The notes beneath the pieces are model-generated. The model did not search any database. It saw nothing but the letters and a program-made list of their open reading frames with translations, and had not been told where the DNA came from. A stretch of DNA of 64,000 nucleotides. Origin: Novosphingobium indicum. Its GTDB lineage: Bacteria; Pseudomonadota; Alphaproteobacteria; Sphingomonadales; Sphingomonadaceae. The position numbers and the translations under genes are program-made. The stretch covers positions 1 through 64,000 of the forward strand of contig NZ_BMLK01000005.1 in the NCBI RefSeq assembly GCF_014645195.1. Reading direction: 5' to 3'. Of this stretch, positions 35,099-44,163 are shown one piece after another. Every line of letters begins with the position of its first letter. The first letter of the stretch is position 1.

Positions 35099-36771
35099 TT
35101 GCCTCACCGAAGATTGTTACCGAGTTGAGCAGTCGCGAGATGCGCCATATCTGCGCCCGCCGCGGCGGGCGCAGATATGGCGACGCCCTTCATCCAGTCT
35201 CCATTGAGGATGATCTGTCCGGTTATTTCTGCGCGCCATGCCTTCACGGCGATTTGCACCGTCCGCTCGCTTTTCTTCGTGAAGCGCGCCGGTTCGGCAC
35301 TGATGAGACGCTGCAATACTTCGGCTGCCGAGAGCGTCATGTCGGCCTCAAGCCACGCGCGGATCTGCGCCTCGAACGGATCGAGCATGCTCGGCCTTTT
35401 GGGATAGGGCTTGGTCCGCCGGTACGGGCGGCGATGCGTCGGTCGAATCTCGCCCGCCTGCCAGGCTGTTTCCAGGTTCGCGGCAAAGCGCGTCAGGTCG
35501 ATGACGACTGGTTCCTCAGGCTTGGCATTCAGCCCGCGACGGTCGACCCGCTTTCCCAGATCGTCCTGCGCTGCCCGGATGCCCGCGAACAGCATCACGG
35601 GATCGGCTGTTTCCAGCACCCGGATCAGCCGCGCCTTGTCGGCTGCGGCTACGTCGGGATGATCCAGAACGCGCGCGGCCGGCGGCACCGGCGGATGATA
35701 GCGTTTGATGACGCGCGCGCCGATCCGCGTCTTCTCCCGCAGCTTGAACGAGGGTTGGAACAGATTGCCATGCAGCCGCACCACATCGTACAGGCGACCT
35801 AGCGCCGCCGTCGCCTCCGCTCCCACGAACCTGCCGTAGCCCACCAGGCGCCGGACGATGGCACCGTTCTTCTGCTCGACCCATGCCTGATCATTTTTGC
35901 GATAGGCGCGCGAGCGCGTCACTTCCAATCCTTGGCTGCGGCACCAGCAGACCACGAGTTCGTTCATGAAGGCGCTGTCGTTGTCGAAGTCGACGCCCAG
36001 GAGCGGGAACGGAAAGAGGCGCTGCGCCTGCTGGATCGCCGCAACCACGAGGCTGCTGTCGCGCGTTCGGACCGGCACGCATTCGGTCCAGCCCGTGGCG
36101 ATATCGGTCAGCACCATCGTTTGCACGAAACTGCCGGAGGACGAGGTGCCGGAATGCGCCACGAAGTCGACCTCCACGTAACCGGGCACAGGATCGTTCC
36201 AGTCTCCGAAGGTGCGGACTGGAACCGATCGCCGTACCGCCGAGCTCATGCCGGTCCGGCGCCGCCGCCCGCCGCGCGCGACGAGGCGCACCTCAGATAG
36301 AAGACGGTCCATTGTCGCCGCGCTGACCGTGAGCAGTTTCTCGCGGAGTCCGGCGCTGACTTCGAGCCGGCCATGCCGCTCGAGTGCCGGTAGCAAAACC
36401 GGGATCATCGGCGCCAGGCGCTTCGAGCAGAGGCGATCCGATGCCTCCCACAACACCACCAAAGCTTCCCGGACATCGGCGCCGTAACGGATTGCCTGCC
36501 GGCGGTCCCGCGGCGGCTTGGTCTCGCGGCGCCGAAGCACCCGGATCGCGTGTTTGCGATGATAACCGGTGACCGCAACAAACTCATCGAGGATCTGCTG
36601 CTTGCCCGCTCGAGAACAGGTCCGATACCGCTCGACAATCGCTTCAACCAATTCCGACCGTGTCGCCATGCTGATCCGCCTGCCCATCCGCTATCCCCGA
36701 GACTGGATGACAGAACAGCCTCCGTCCCCCTCGGGACAGCAATCTTACTGGTAACATTCTGCTTGAGGCAA
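35099..36771 (-). mobile_element. Complete DDE insertion sequence (about 1.67 kb)
   Basis: The element is bounded by imperfect inverted repeats. The left end reads TTGCCTCA at 35099-35106 and GTTACC at 35116-35121; the right end, on the opposite strand, reads TTGCCTCA (36764-36771) and GTTACC (36750-36755). One large transposase gene fills it, and its stop codon lies inside the left repeat. It interrupts an IS21-type istA gene on the right. The left flank is not istA, so a deletion or rearrangement followed insertion. No clear target duplication is left. Confidence 0.7.
35104..36687 (-). CDS. DDE transposase with integrase-type catalytic core (ISNCY-like)
   Basis: A 527-residue transposase. 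An N-terminal HTH region (VTGYHRKHAIRVLRR) precedes an rve/integrase core with the expected acidic residues: the first Asp in GYVEVDFVAH, the second in LLGVDFDNDSAF, and Glu in AWVEQKNGAIVRRLVG. A C-terminal domain has HRRPYRRTKPYPKRPSML and ends in a small HTH-like segment. The reading frame is intact. I recognise the type from integrase-core transposases often filed as ISNCY, but cannot name the element. ATG 36669 is an alternative start. Confidence 0.8.
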   Translation of the reverse strand: MGRRISMATRSELVEAIVERYRTCSRAGKQQILDEFVAVTGYHRKHAIRVLRRRETKPPRDRRQAIRYGADVREALVVLWEASDRLCSKRLAPMIPVLLPALERHGRLEVSAGLREKLLTVSAATMDRLLSEVRLVARGGRRRRTGMSSAVRRSVPVRTFGDWNDPVPGYVEVDFVAHSGTSSSGSFVQTMVLTDIATGWTECVPVRTRDSSLVVAAIQQAQRLFPFPLLGVDFDNDSAFMNELVVCWCRSQGLEVTRSRAYRKNDQAWVEQKNGAIVRRLVGYGRFVGAEATAALGRLYDVVRLHGNLFQPSFKLREKTRIGARVIKRYHPPVPPAARVLDHPDVAAADKARLIRVLETADPVMLFAGIRAAQDDLGKRVDRRGLNAKPEEPVVIDLTRFAANLETAWQAGEIRPTHRRPYRRTKPYPKRPSMLDPFEAQIRAWLEADMTLSAAEVLQRLISAEPARFTKKSERTVQIAVKAWRAEITGQIILNGDWMKGVAISAPAAAGADMAHLATAQLGNNLR

Positions 36772-36774
36772 TGC

Positions 36775-37287
36775 GCCGTCCATCCACGCCTCGGCAACGG
36801 CAGCGGGATAAGCGCGCACATGGCAGGCATCGCTGTGCGGCAGATCGAGCACGAAGAAGTGCGCCTTCTGCTCCACCCCACCGATCTCGACCAGTGCCTC
36901 GCCAAAATCAGCCTGGGCATGGCCGGGAGCGTGCGCCAGCGGCACGAACATCTCCCGCCGACGCTGGTTCCGCTCCCGGACGTAATCCTTGATGATCGTG
37001 TAGCCGCCGGTGAAGCCATGCTCCTCGCGAAGACGGTCGAATACCCGCTTCGCCGTATGGCGCTGCTTGCGCGGCACATCACGGTCTTCATCCAGCCACG
37101 CATCGATGACCAGAATGAACGCTTCCAGCTTCGGTCGCCGCACCGCAGCCGTGCGCCGGTAGCCGGGCGGCTCGGAATATGACAGCATCTTGCGAACCGT
37201 GTCGCGCGATATGTTGAAATGCTTCGCTGCCTCCCGCTGGCTCATGCCTTCAGCGCAAGCCAGGCGAACCCTCAGATAAAGTTCCAC
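36775..37287 (-). pseudogene. istA: IS21-family transposase IstA, N-terminal part only
   Basis: From ATG 37287 the sequence runs YLRVRLACAEGMSQREAAK then HFNISRDTVRKMLSYSEPP, then the integrase core start (FVPLAHAPGHAQADFGEA, FFVLDLPHSDACHVRAYPA). It stops matching IstA at EAWMDG (about 36775), where the neighbouring insertion sequence begins. The second half of istA and all of istB are missing. The 37288-37430 stretch upstream probably contains the IS21 terminus that cut the cytochrome gene. Confidence 0.85.
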
Positions 37288-37424
37288 GGTGTAAATCCCT
37301 CATCCCTCCCCACCAGCTTCGCGAAAAGGGAAAAAGTGGACGACTTTTACGCCGCCCGCAGCAACACTGCGCCGCCGCTACCGTGGTCTAATTTTGCACC
37401 GCCGTTCTCAGCGCTTTGGGTCGG

Positions 37425-37652
37425 CTAAATTCTTTGGCCGATGATCGATTTCGCGCGGACTGCGATTGACTCGTCACGGAGGTTTTCGATGAGCCAATAG
37501 GTAGGTCTATAATGGGGGGCATCGGCCGCGATGTTATATACGCCGAGGTAGATCGCGATCGCGGCCAGCCCGGCGAATATCAGAAGCGTGAGGGCGACGA
37601 AGGTCGTGCTTGGCAAATGGCGCCGGAAATCGAAATTTCGCAATCCAGCCAT
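37425..37652 (-). pseudogene. Membrane-anchored cytochrome c, N-terminal stub
   Basis: From ATG 37652 (with GGGAGA upstream) there is one TM helix (TTFVALTLLIFAGLAAIAIYLG), then VYNIAADAPHYRPTYWLIE and RDESIAVRAKSI. This is the typical start of sphingomonad/proteobacterial membrane-anchored class I cytochromes, which continue to a CxxCH haem site. The frame is lost near 37440, where the IS21-type sequence starts, so no haem site is encoded. The remainder of the gene is not in the window. Confidence 0.65.
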
Positions 37653-37948
37653 TGGTTGTCTCCCGTAACAGCGCCCACAGGTCGGGCGTCCATGTGCGAG
37701 GCGCTGTTTTTCGCGCGCCCTGAACACAATACGCAGTATGAAGCCCTATCCCTCGAATGAAGCTGATAGATTGCTGCGCTGGAGGTTGCCGATGTTCTCA
37801 CGCCAGCTTGAGCGCGACTGTCGAAACCGGGATCCGGCGAATTCCGACCGGCCTGTAACCACGGGGTTTGTCGCGCGTCCCAATAAATGAAGGTAGCCGT
37901 GCCTCGCTTTTGGCTGTCTTTCGTTTCCTAAACGGGCAAGAGGGCCAC

Positions 37949-38983
37949 ATGAAGCTGATCGCATTCGAAACCGAAGCTTGGGAGGCCGAGGCGTGCCACG
38001 CCCTTCCGCCGGAGATCGAGTTCACCTGCACCGAGGGCGCGCTCGACGAAACCAATGTCGCCGCCTACCACGACGCGGAAATCATAACGGTTTTCGTCCA
38101 TTCGAGATTGACGATACCGGTCCTGGCCCAGATGCCACATCTCAGGCTTATCGCGACGCGGTCGACCGGCTATGATCACATCGACCTGAACTTTTGCGCA
38201 AAGGCGGGCATCGCTGTCGCGAATGTGCCGGGCTATGGCGATGTGACTGTCGCCGAACATGTGTTCGCACTCCTGCTGGGCTTGGCGCGCCATCTGCCTG
38301 CCTATAGCGAAAGGGTTCGGCATGGCGATTTCGACCCGGCCGATTTGCGAGGGTTCGATCTGTTCGGCAAGACCATCGGAGTGATCGGCACCGGCCGGAT
38401 CGGCCAATGTGTCATCCGGATCGCCCGCGGTTTCGGAATGAGCGTGGTCGCCTATGACATCTCGCCTCGCAATGAGATCGCCGAGGCTCTTGATTTTCGA
38501 TATGTCGATCTCCCTGCCTTGCTTGGCGAAGCCGATATCGTTTCGCTGCACCTGCCCGCGACCTCGGGCACGGAGGGGATGATCGGGGATGCCGAATTCG
38601 AACTGATGAAGGAGGGAGCCGTTCTGATCAACACGGCCCGTGGCAACATCATTGAGACCGAGGCTCTCGTTCGAGCGATCACCAGCGGCAGGATACGGGC
38701 AGCGGGTCTTGATGTTCTTCCGCAGGAGCCGCTTATCCGGGACGAAGCCGAAGTCTTTCGTGGACGCGAGATTGGGGCGGACGCACTTAAGGAACTGCTT
38801 GCCCATCATGTCTTGGCGAGCGCTTCCAATGTCCTCATCACGCCGCATGTTGCCTATAACACTGAGGACGCTCTTCGCCGGCTCATCGACATGACGATCG
38901 AGAACATTCGTACCTTTGCCGCAGGCAATCCGATCAACCTTGTGGCGATGGACTCGGAGCAGGCTCGTGCGGTGAGCGTTTGA
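37949..38983 (+). CDS. D-isomer specific 2-hydroxyacid dehydrogenase
   Basis: From ATG 37949, 344 residues. It has the Rossmann NAD motif GTGRIG, the substrate-binding STGYDHID loop, catalytic Arg in NTARGNIIE, Glu in DVLPQEP and catalytic His in ITPHVAYNTEDA. Close relatives are fermentative D-lactate dehydrogenases, with the EL..HHVLAS..NVLITPH C-terminal pattern. It reduces a 2-keto acid (probably pyruvate) with NADH, or the reverse. With the Usp gene and FixLJ next to it, a role in low-oxygen redox balance is plausible but not shown. Confidence 0.85.
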   Translation: MKLIAFETEAWEAEACHALPPEIEFTCTEGALDETNVAAYHDAEIITVFVHSRLTIPVLAQMPHLRLIATRSTGYDHIDLNFCAKAGIAVANVPGYGDVTVAEHVFALLLGLARHLPAYSERVRHGDFDPADLRGFDLFGKTIGVIGTGRIGQCVIRIARGFGMSVVAYDISPRNEIAEALDFRYVDLPALLGEADIVSLHLPATSGTEGMIGDAEFELMKEGAVLINTARGNIIETEALVRAITSGRIRAAGLDVLPQEPLIRDEAEVFRGREIGADALKELLAHHVLASASNVLITPHVAYNTEDALRRLIDMTIENIRTFAAGNPINLVAMDSEQARAVSV

Positions 38984-38996
38984 AGCTCTGGGACCG

Positions 38997-39836
38997 TCAA
39001 TGCGACAGAAGCAACGGGATTGGACAATCAAGAAGCAACGTGCGCGTGACGCCCCCGAACATCCTTTCACGATAGCGCGAATGGCCGTAGCCGCCCATGA
39101 CAATGCACGAGACCCCCAATTCGCGCGCCGAGGCAGTAAGCGCTTCTGCCACCGATGGCTCGGCTGGCCGCTCGTGTATTTCCGCATGAATCCCGTGCCG
39201 TGAAAGGTAGGCCGCGACATCGGTCGGTGGAAAGTCCAGGCGCTCTTCCGCGATCGTCACAATATGCACGCTTGCGGCCGCTCTCATCATTGCGAGGCTG
39301 TGGCGGACCGAATTGGCGGATTCCGCCGTACCGTTCCAGGCAATCATGATTGGATCGCCGGGGTCGAATTGCGACGCAGTGACCGGCACGGCTAGAATCG
39401 GCACGTGGCCATGTACGACAAGCGCTCCAACCGTGGAAATGTCCGGTGCCTCATCTCCTGTAGCGGCCACGATCACATCGGCCAGCAGCGCCTCTCTGAG
39501 TATCTCGATGGCGCTGTTCCCGTTTCTGGTGCGCCAGTCCCAGGACACCATATCGCTGTTCAGCCGCGCTTCCAGAGCAGCGCGCAGCTCGCGCGCGGGC
39601 ACCTCGACGCTGTCAACGAAGAGATTGAAAGTTTCGGGTGATACCGGACCGTCGGCCGGAAAATAGGGGGTTGGCGTCACCTGGAGGCAGGTAAGATGGC
39701 CATCTTGATCGCGGGCCAGCGACAAGGCCGTCTGGAAACGGGCTCCCATCCCAGGATCGTCCTGGACATGCAGTAGGATGTTCTTCACGCGCACCTTCTC
39801 TTTGAGCGATCGCGGCAACAGGTCTGACGCCGACAT
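38997..39836 (-). CDS. Universal stress protein, tandem UspA-like domains
   Basis: A 279-residue cytoplasmic protein with two Usp domains. The first runs KNILLHVQDDPGMGARF; the second ends SCIVMGGYGHSRYRERMFGGVTR, the complete nucleotide-binding G-x2-G-x9-G(S/T) loop, so ATP binding is likely. It is convergent with the dehydrogenase gene and divergent from fixL. A GTG at 39785 (VKNILL) preceded by AGAAGG could be the true start. It is a homologue of 6137-6940. Confidence 0.85.
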   Translation of the reverse strand: MSASDLLPRSLKEKVRVKNILLHVQDDPGMGARFQTALSLARDQDGHLTCLQVTPTPYFPADGPVSPETFNLFVDSVEVPARELRAALEARLNSDMVSWDWRTRNGNSAIEILREALLADVIVAATGDEAPDISTVGALVVHGHVPILAVPVTASQFDPGDPIMIAWNGTAESANSVRHSLAMMRAAASVHIVTIAEERLDFPPTDVAAYLSRHGIHAEIHERPAEPSVAEALTASARELGVSCIVMGGYGHSRYRERMFGGVTRTLLLDCPIPLLLSH

Positions 39837-39912
39837 TTAGACGTTCCCAGATACCGGTAATTACGGTCACCCTAAAAATTTTTCTCATTAGCATGAGGGA
39901 TACGGGCGGCGG

Positions 39913-41574
39913 GTGCGTATGACAAACAACGGCAGAGCCGGACAGCGAGGTTTGGCGATCAGCGCAATGGGGATTTTGCCTTGCCGTCAGCCGATGGATT
40001 TCAAGGCAGAAGATGAGGCGATGGAAGGACCCGAAAATCAAAGACCCATGGCAGGAAGGGTTGGCGAGCCAAGCGTCGACCAACTGCTGCGCTTTATCGA
40101 CTGCCTTGAAAATGAAGCAATTCTCATGCTCGATGAGGCAGGATGCATCACGCTCTGGAGCAAGGGTGCTCAGCAAATCAAAGGATGGAGCGCGGACGAA
40201 GTGCTGGGCCGGCACTGGTCGATCCTGCATCCGGCGGAGGCGATTGCCCAAGGCAGGCCGGATCATGTCTTGGAGATTGCCCGAACAGAAGGGCACTATT
40301 TCGGAGAGGAGCTTCGTGTCCGCAAGGATGGGGCCGAGTTTCTCGCACAAGTAGCCATTCATACCCTGCGCGACTTGGACGGAAATATCGTCGGCTATGG
40401 CAAGGTTGTTCGCGACATCACTGAATGGCAGCGTGCGCAATCCGCCTTGCAGACCCAGGAAGACCATCTGCGATCCATCCTTAATACCGTGCCGGATGCA
40501 ATGGTGGTGATCGACGAAAGAGGAATTATTCAATCATTCAGCGCGACGGCGGAAAGGCTCTTCGGGTACCGGGAGGATGAAGTTGTGGGGCGCAACGTCA
40601 GCCTGCTGGCCCCCTCCCCCCATCACGAAGCCCACGATGGTTATCTCGCGCGATATCTCGCGACAGGGGAACGGCGCATAATCGGCATCGGTCGCGTGGT
40701 GTCTGGCCGCAAACGCGATGGCAGCATTTTCCCGATGGAGCTTGCAATAGGTGAGGCCGTGAAAGCAGATGGTCACCGGTTGTTCACCGGGTTCATCCGG
40801 GATCTGTCGACCAAGCAGGACGTCGAGCGGCGCTTGCAGGATCTCCAGGACGAGCTGATCCATATTTCTCGCGTGTCTGCAGTGGGAAGCATGGCATCGA
40901 CGCTTGCCCATGAGCTGAATCAGCCGCTGACGGCAGTAGCCAGCTACGCAATGGCGGCAAAAGCGCTTTTGGACGCCGATCGACCAGATGCCGCAGCGGA
41001 GGCCCGTCAGGCGCTTGCTGATGGCATCGCCGAAGCGGTCCGCGCCGGTCAGATCGTGCGTCGCCTTCGGGATTTCGTTTCGCGGGGTGAAACCGAGCGG
41101 GAAATTGTTGGTTTGACGAAATTGATCGAAGAGGCTGCGGCGCTTGCGCTTGCCGGCGCGAGTCTGCGTGGGGTCCGTGTGGAGACGAACCTCGACCCGG
41201 CCGTGATGCGTGTCCTCGTCGATCGCGTCCAGATCCAACAGGTCCTGCTTAACCTGATCCGCAACGCGGTCGAGGCGATGGAAGGCTGCGAACGCCGGGA
41301 TCTCTTGATTTCGACAGCGGCCGTCAGCGACGAGGAGGTCGAACTGGCGGTCACCGATAGCGGCGTCGGGATTTCGGACGAGATTGCCGAACGGTTGTTC
41401 GAACCCTTCAACAGTACCAAGGCGCAGGGCCTTGGGGTGGGCCTTTCCATATGCCGCACCATTGTCGAGGCTCACGGGGGACGCCTCTGGGCCGAGCCAG
41501 GACCAGAAGGAGGTACGGTGTTTCGTTTCACGTTGACGCGGATGGATCGAGCGGAGCAGCAAGATGTCCGTTGA
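39913..41574 (+). CDS. fixL: FixL-type oxygen-sensing PAS histidine kinase
   Basis: About 553 residues. PAS1 covers about 55-170 (DEAGCITLWSKGAQQI, ending VRDIT). PAS2 covers about 185-300 and matches the FixL haem PAS: AERLFGY, then AHDGYLARYLATGERRI with the proximal haem His in AHDGY, then GIGRVVSGRKRDGS. The kinase part has the H box TLAHELNQPL, an N box NLIRNAVEAM, and G boxes DSGVGI and GLGVGLSI. Haem binding would let it sense O2 and phosphorylate FixJ. No TM helix is seen, so it is cytoplasmic. The start is uncertain (GTG 39913, ATG 39919 or ATG 40018). It overlaps fixJ by 11 bp. Confidence 0.85.
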   Translation: MRMTNNGRAGQRGLAISAMGILPCRQPMDFKAEDEAMEGPENQRPMAGRVGEPSVDQLLRFIDCLENEAILMLDEAGCITLWSKGAQQIKGWSADEVLGRHWSILHPAEAIAQGRPDHVLEIARTEGHYFGEELRVRKDGAEFLAQVAIHTLRDLDGNIVGYGKVVRDITEWQRAQSALQTQEDHLRSILNTVPDAMVVIDERGIIQSFSATAERLFGYREDEVVGRNVSLLAPSPHHEAHDGYLARYLATGERRIIGIGRVVSGRKRDGSIFPMELAIGEAVKADGHRLFTGFIRDLSTKQDVERRLQDLQDELIHISRVSAVGSMASTLAHELNQPLTAVASYAMAAKALLDADRPDAAAEARQALADGIAEAVRAGQIVRRLRDFVSRGETEREIVGLTKLIEEAAALALAGASLRGVRVETNLDPAVMRVLVDRVQIQQVLLNLIRNAVEAMEGCERRDLLISTAAVSDEEVELAVTDSGVGISDEIAERLFEPFNSTKAQGLGVGLSICRTIVEAHGGRLWAEPGPEGGTVFRFTLTRMDRAEQQDVR

Positions 41575-42184
41575 GAAGCTCGTCTATATCGTCGACGACG
41601 ACGGCGCCATTCGCCGTTCGACCAGCCTTTTCCTCCGCACCCAGGGCTATGCGGTCGAAAGTTACAATTCGGGCGTGTTGTTTCTCGAGGCAGCTCAAAC
41701 GCTGAGGCCGGGCTGCGTATTGCTTGATGTGCGAATGCCCGAAATTGACGGGGTCACAGTGCTTGAACGGTTGCGCGCCGGGGGATCGGATTTGCCGGTG
41801 GTCGTGATGACCGCGCATGGCGACATCGGCACTGCGGTCACAGCGATGCGCAAGGGTGCTCACAATTTCATCGAAAAGCCCTTCGAGCAGGACACGATAC
41901 TTCAAGCTCTGGAGGAAGTCTTTGCTATCGCCGAGCAGGCGGATGCACAACGGTTGACCGCGGCTGCGGCAATGTCGCGCATCGAAACGCTGACGCCTCG
42001 TGAACGCGATGTGCTCGAGGGCCTGGCCGCCGGGCAGACCAACAAGATGATCGCACGCGCCCACGGCATCAGCCCGCGGACCGTGGAGATCCACCGGGCC
42101 AACATGATGGAAAAACTCGGTGTGCATACATTGCCCGAGGCCTTGCGCATCGCGCTGATCGCGGGCCTCGGCACCGACCTCTAG
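41564..42184 (+). CDS. fixJ: FixJ-type response regulator
   Basis: A 206-residue regulator. The receiver domain (about 6-120) has the acidic pair in VDDDGA, phospho-acceptor Asp in LLDVRMPE, Thr in MTAHGD and Lys in EKPF. A LuxR-type HTH (about 140-200) contains LTPRERDVLEGLAAGQTNK and SPRTVEIHRANMMEKLG. It is the partner of the overlapping FixL. In rhizobia and Caulobacter FixJ activates fixK and low-oxygen genes; no fixK-like gene is in this window. Confidence 0.9.
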   Translation: MSVEKLVYIVDDDGAIRRSTSLFLRTQGYAVESYNSGVLFLEAAQTLRPGCVLLDVRMPEIDGVTVLERLRAGGSDLPVVVMTAHGDIGTAVTAMRKGAHNFIEKPFEQDTILQALEEVFAIAEQADAQRLTAAAAMSRIETLTPRERDVLEGLAAGQTNKMIARAHGISPRTVEIHRANMMEKLGVHTLPEALRIALIAGLGTDL

Positions 42185-42283
42185 CCTGCCTACTTATTAA
42201 GGGAACGCACCTATACTGCGCGGCCGGAGGCCAGCGTAGGCCAGAAGCGGCAACCCTTGAGTTGTCGCGACAAATAGTGTGGG

Positions 42284-42715
42284 ATGTTCGGTGTGATCAG
42301 GACTGACGGGAAGGACGATGCCAGCCACTGCGTGCAGCTCGTCGACGACGACGAGGCGGTGCGCCGGTCCGTCAGCCTGCTCCTTCGCGCGCACGGCTTC
42401 TGCGTCTGCGATTTCGGTTCGGCCACCGAATTGCTGGGAAGTGACACCTGCAGTGGTTGTCATTGCCTGATCACGGATTATTCGATGCCATCGATGGACG
42501 GGATCACGCTGCTTGCACGGCTTCGCCAGAGCGGATGGCCGGGGACCGCCATTCTTATTACCGGTCGCTACCAGCACGATCTGGAGAAACGCGCGCTGGA
42601 AGCAGGGTTCTCCGCATTGGTTGAAAAACCCCTGACCGACGAGAAATTGGTCGGCTTGATCGCGCAGTGCCTCGATAGGCCGCCACTGCCGGACAGATCC
42701 CGACCTGCGTCCTGA
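42284..42715 (+). CDS. Stand-alone receiver-domain response regulator
   Basis: A 143-residue protein made of one receiver domain: VDDDEAVRRS, phospho-acceptor Asp in CLITDYSMP, Thr in ILITGRY and Lys in VEKPL. The sequence is close to FixJ-type receivers but lacks the HTH output. It begins 100 bp after fixJ on the same strand. Possible roles are a phosphate sink or a competitor for FixL, as known for single-domain regulators; this is inference. Confidence 0.8.
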   Translation: MFGVIRTDGKDDASHCVQLVDDDEAVRRSVSLLLRAHGFCVCDFGSATELLGSDTCSGCHCLITDYSMPSMDGITLLARLRQSGWPGTAILITGRYQHDLEKRALEAGFSALVEKPLTDEKLVGLIAQCLDRPPLPDRSRPAS

Positions 42716-43337
42716 CCAGAGCGGAAGCGTCCGTCGAATTGCCGCGCCGGAAACCTTGATGCGGGGCTTCCATCTTCTGTCATATCTGCCGGCCGAGCGC
42801 CATGATCGCGGCCATCCGGGCTCGCACCTCGTGCAACTTCCCGGCGGTCATGGCGCTTCGATTACAGCGCAAACGATATGATGTCGCGTCGCATTAGGTA
42901 ACCGCCCGTAGTCCTTCTGGCAGAAACGCGTGATAGCCCGTTCCTATCAGATGAGTGGAGGGCACCATGCTGGCGCAGTCTGGTTCTGTTGGATGTGGAA
43001 TAGAAAGCACCGCAATATCTTACAAGAATAGCGCGTCTATTTTCAATATGATGCAACATTCTCCCAGTGCCACGTACAGCATCGTTCCGAACGTTTTTCA
43101 TGATTTTCGCAATTCATTGACGGCGCTGAATGGCGGCGTGCGGATGCCTGGAGCCCCCCGGTCGGGAACCTGCCAAAATGCTGTTCGCCGGTTTGGTTTA
43201 AGTCCTCCCTCGGGATCCAGCCGTCGATGCACTCGTCACAAGAGCCATGCGGTGAAGCCTAATGCGCTGTCCATTGCGATCCGGCACCATTCTTGCCGCG
43301 CCGGGATGAGACTGCCGTCGAAATAGGGAGTACAGCC
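42716..43337. other. Intergenic stretch before the ECF sigma gene
   Basis: About 620 bp. Open frames on both strands lack family features. No anti-sigma gene was found here. The segment must hold the promoter of the sigma factor gene; I could not identify its elements with confidence. Confidence 0.4.
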
Positions 43338-43982
43338 ATGTTCGACATATGCCCTGACAACGAAACTCACGCCGAGGAAAGCGACTCCTTCGGTGGGGAC
43401 GCGGCAGATGAAACGAAGCGCCGCCTCGTGCGCAAGGAACTTGCGTGTTGTTACCAGCGCTACCGGGCCATGGCCGCTCGCCGGTTGCGCGACGAGGTTG
43501 CGGCCGATGACGTGGTGCAGGCGTTCGCGCTCAAGGCGCTGGAGCGATTCGAACAATTACGTGACGCGCGAGCTGTCCATGGCTGGCTTCGCCGCTTGTT
43601 CGAAACCACGTTGATCGATTTCTGCCGACGCCGGGGAACCCGCCGCCAACGCGAGGTGACATTCGAGATAGAGCATCACGATCGTCCGCACGAGGCCCTG
43701 ACGGACAGCTTGCCAGATCCGGAGGGCACGATCTTGGGCCTGATGTCGAACATCAGGCAGGAATATGCGGATGTCATCTACCGGCTTGACCTGCAAAACC
43801 AGCCCAAGGAGGACGCGGCGCAAGAGCTGGGCATAACCGTGAACAATCTGACGGTCCGGGCCCACAGGGCGCGACGTGCACTTCGCGACGCGATCGATTC
43901 AGTGCCGGCTTCGTTCGGCGCTTCGCTCCCCACTTCAGGAGGTACGGCTTGCTCACCGGCATTTGCGCTGGCGAGCGCATAG
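43338..43982 (+). CDS. ECF-type RNA polymerase sigma factor
   Basis: From ATG 43338 (AGGGAG 8 nt upstream), 214 residues. Region 2 is seen as CYQRYRAMAARRLRDEVAADDVVQAFA to WLRRLFETTLIDFCRRR. After a linker, region 4 reads YADVIYRLDLQNQPKEDAAQ and LGITVNNLTVRAHRARRALR. Region 4 promoter recognition is therefore intact. The C-terminal tail (PASFGASLPTSGGTA) is short. No anti-sigma or zinc-binding partner is adjacent, so control may be transcriptional or via the nearby two-component proteins. Confidence 0.85.
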   Translation: MFDICPDNETHAEESDSFGGDAADETKRRLVRKELACCYQRYRAMAARRLRDEVAADDVVQAFALKALERFEQLRDARAVHGWLRRLFETTLIDFCRRRGTRRQREVTFEIEHHDRPHEALTDSLPDPEGTILGLMSNIRQEYADVIYRLDLQNQPKEDAAQELGITVNNLTVRAHRARRALRDAIDSVPASFGASLPTSGGTACSPAFALASA

Positions 43983-44163
43983 GGCTCCCAACATTGGCCG
44001 CCGCGGTCGCCATGCCTCAGCCATCGGCTGAGGGTGTGGGGTTCCAGCTTCGGTTCGAAAACTAGCTTGCTGCTGCGGACGATTTAATGATCCGCGGTTC
44101 GCCACAACGGACGGACTGGTGAAACCAGACGAGATGCTTCCATCTCGATTGCCGTAACATCGG

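Noticed and set aside
37928..39220. 430-codon minus-strand open frame opposite the hydroxyacid dehydrogenase
   Set aside because: Antisense shadow of a gene with all catalytic motifs present.
39837..39912. Short palindrome GTAATTAC upstream of fixL as a FixJ or FNR-type site
   Set aside because: It does not match the FNR/FixK consensus, and an 8-bp AT-rich palindrome is weak evidence; no repeat of it was found at neighbouring promoters.
42955..43326. Plus-strand 123-codon open frame before the ECF sigma gene
   Set aside because: Biased composition, no family, and no relation to anti-sigma factors; it does not overlap usefully with the sigma gene start.
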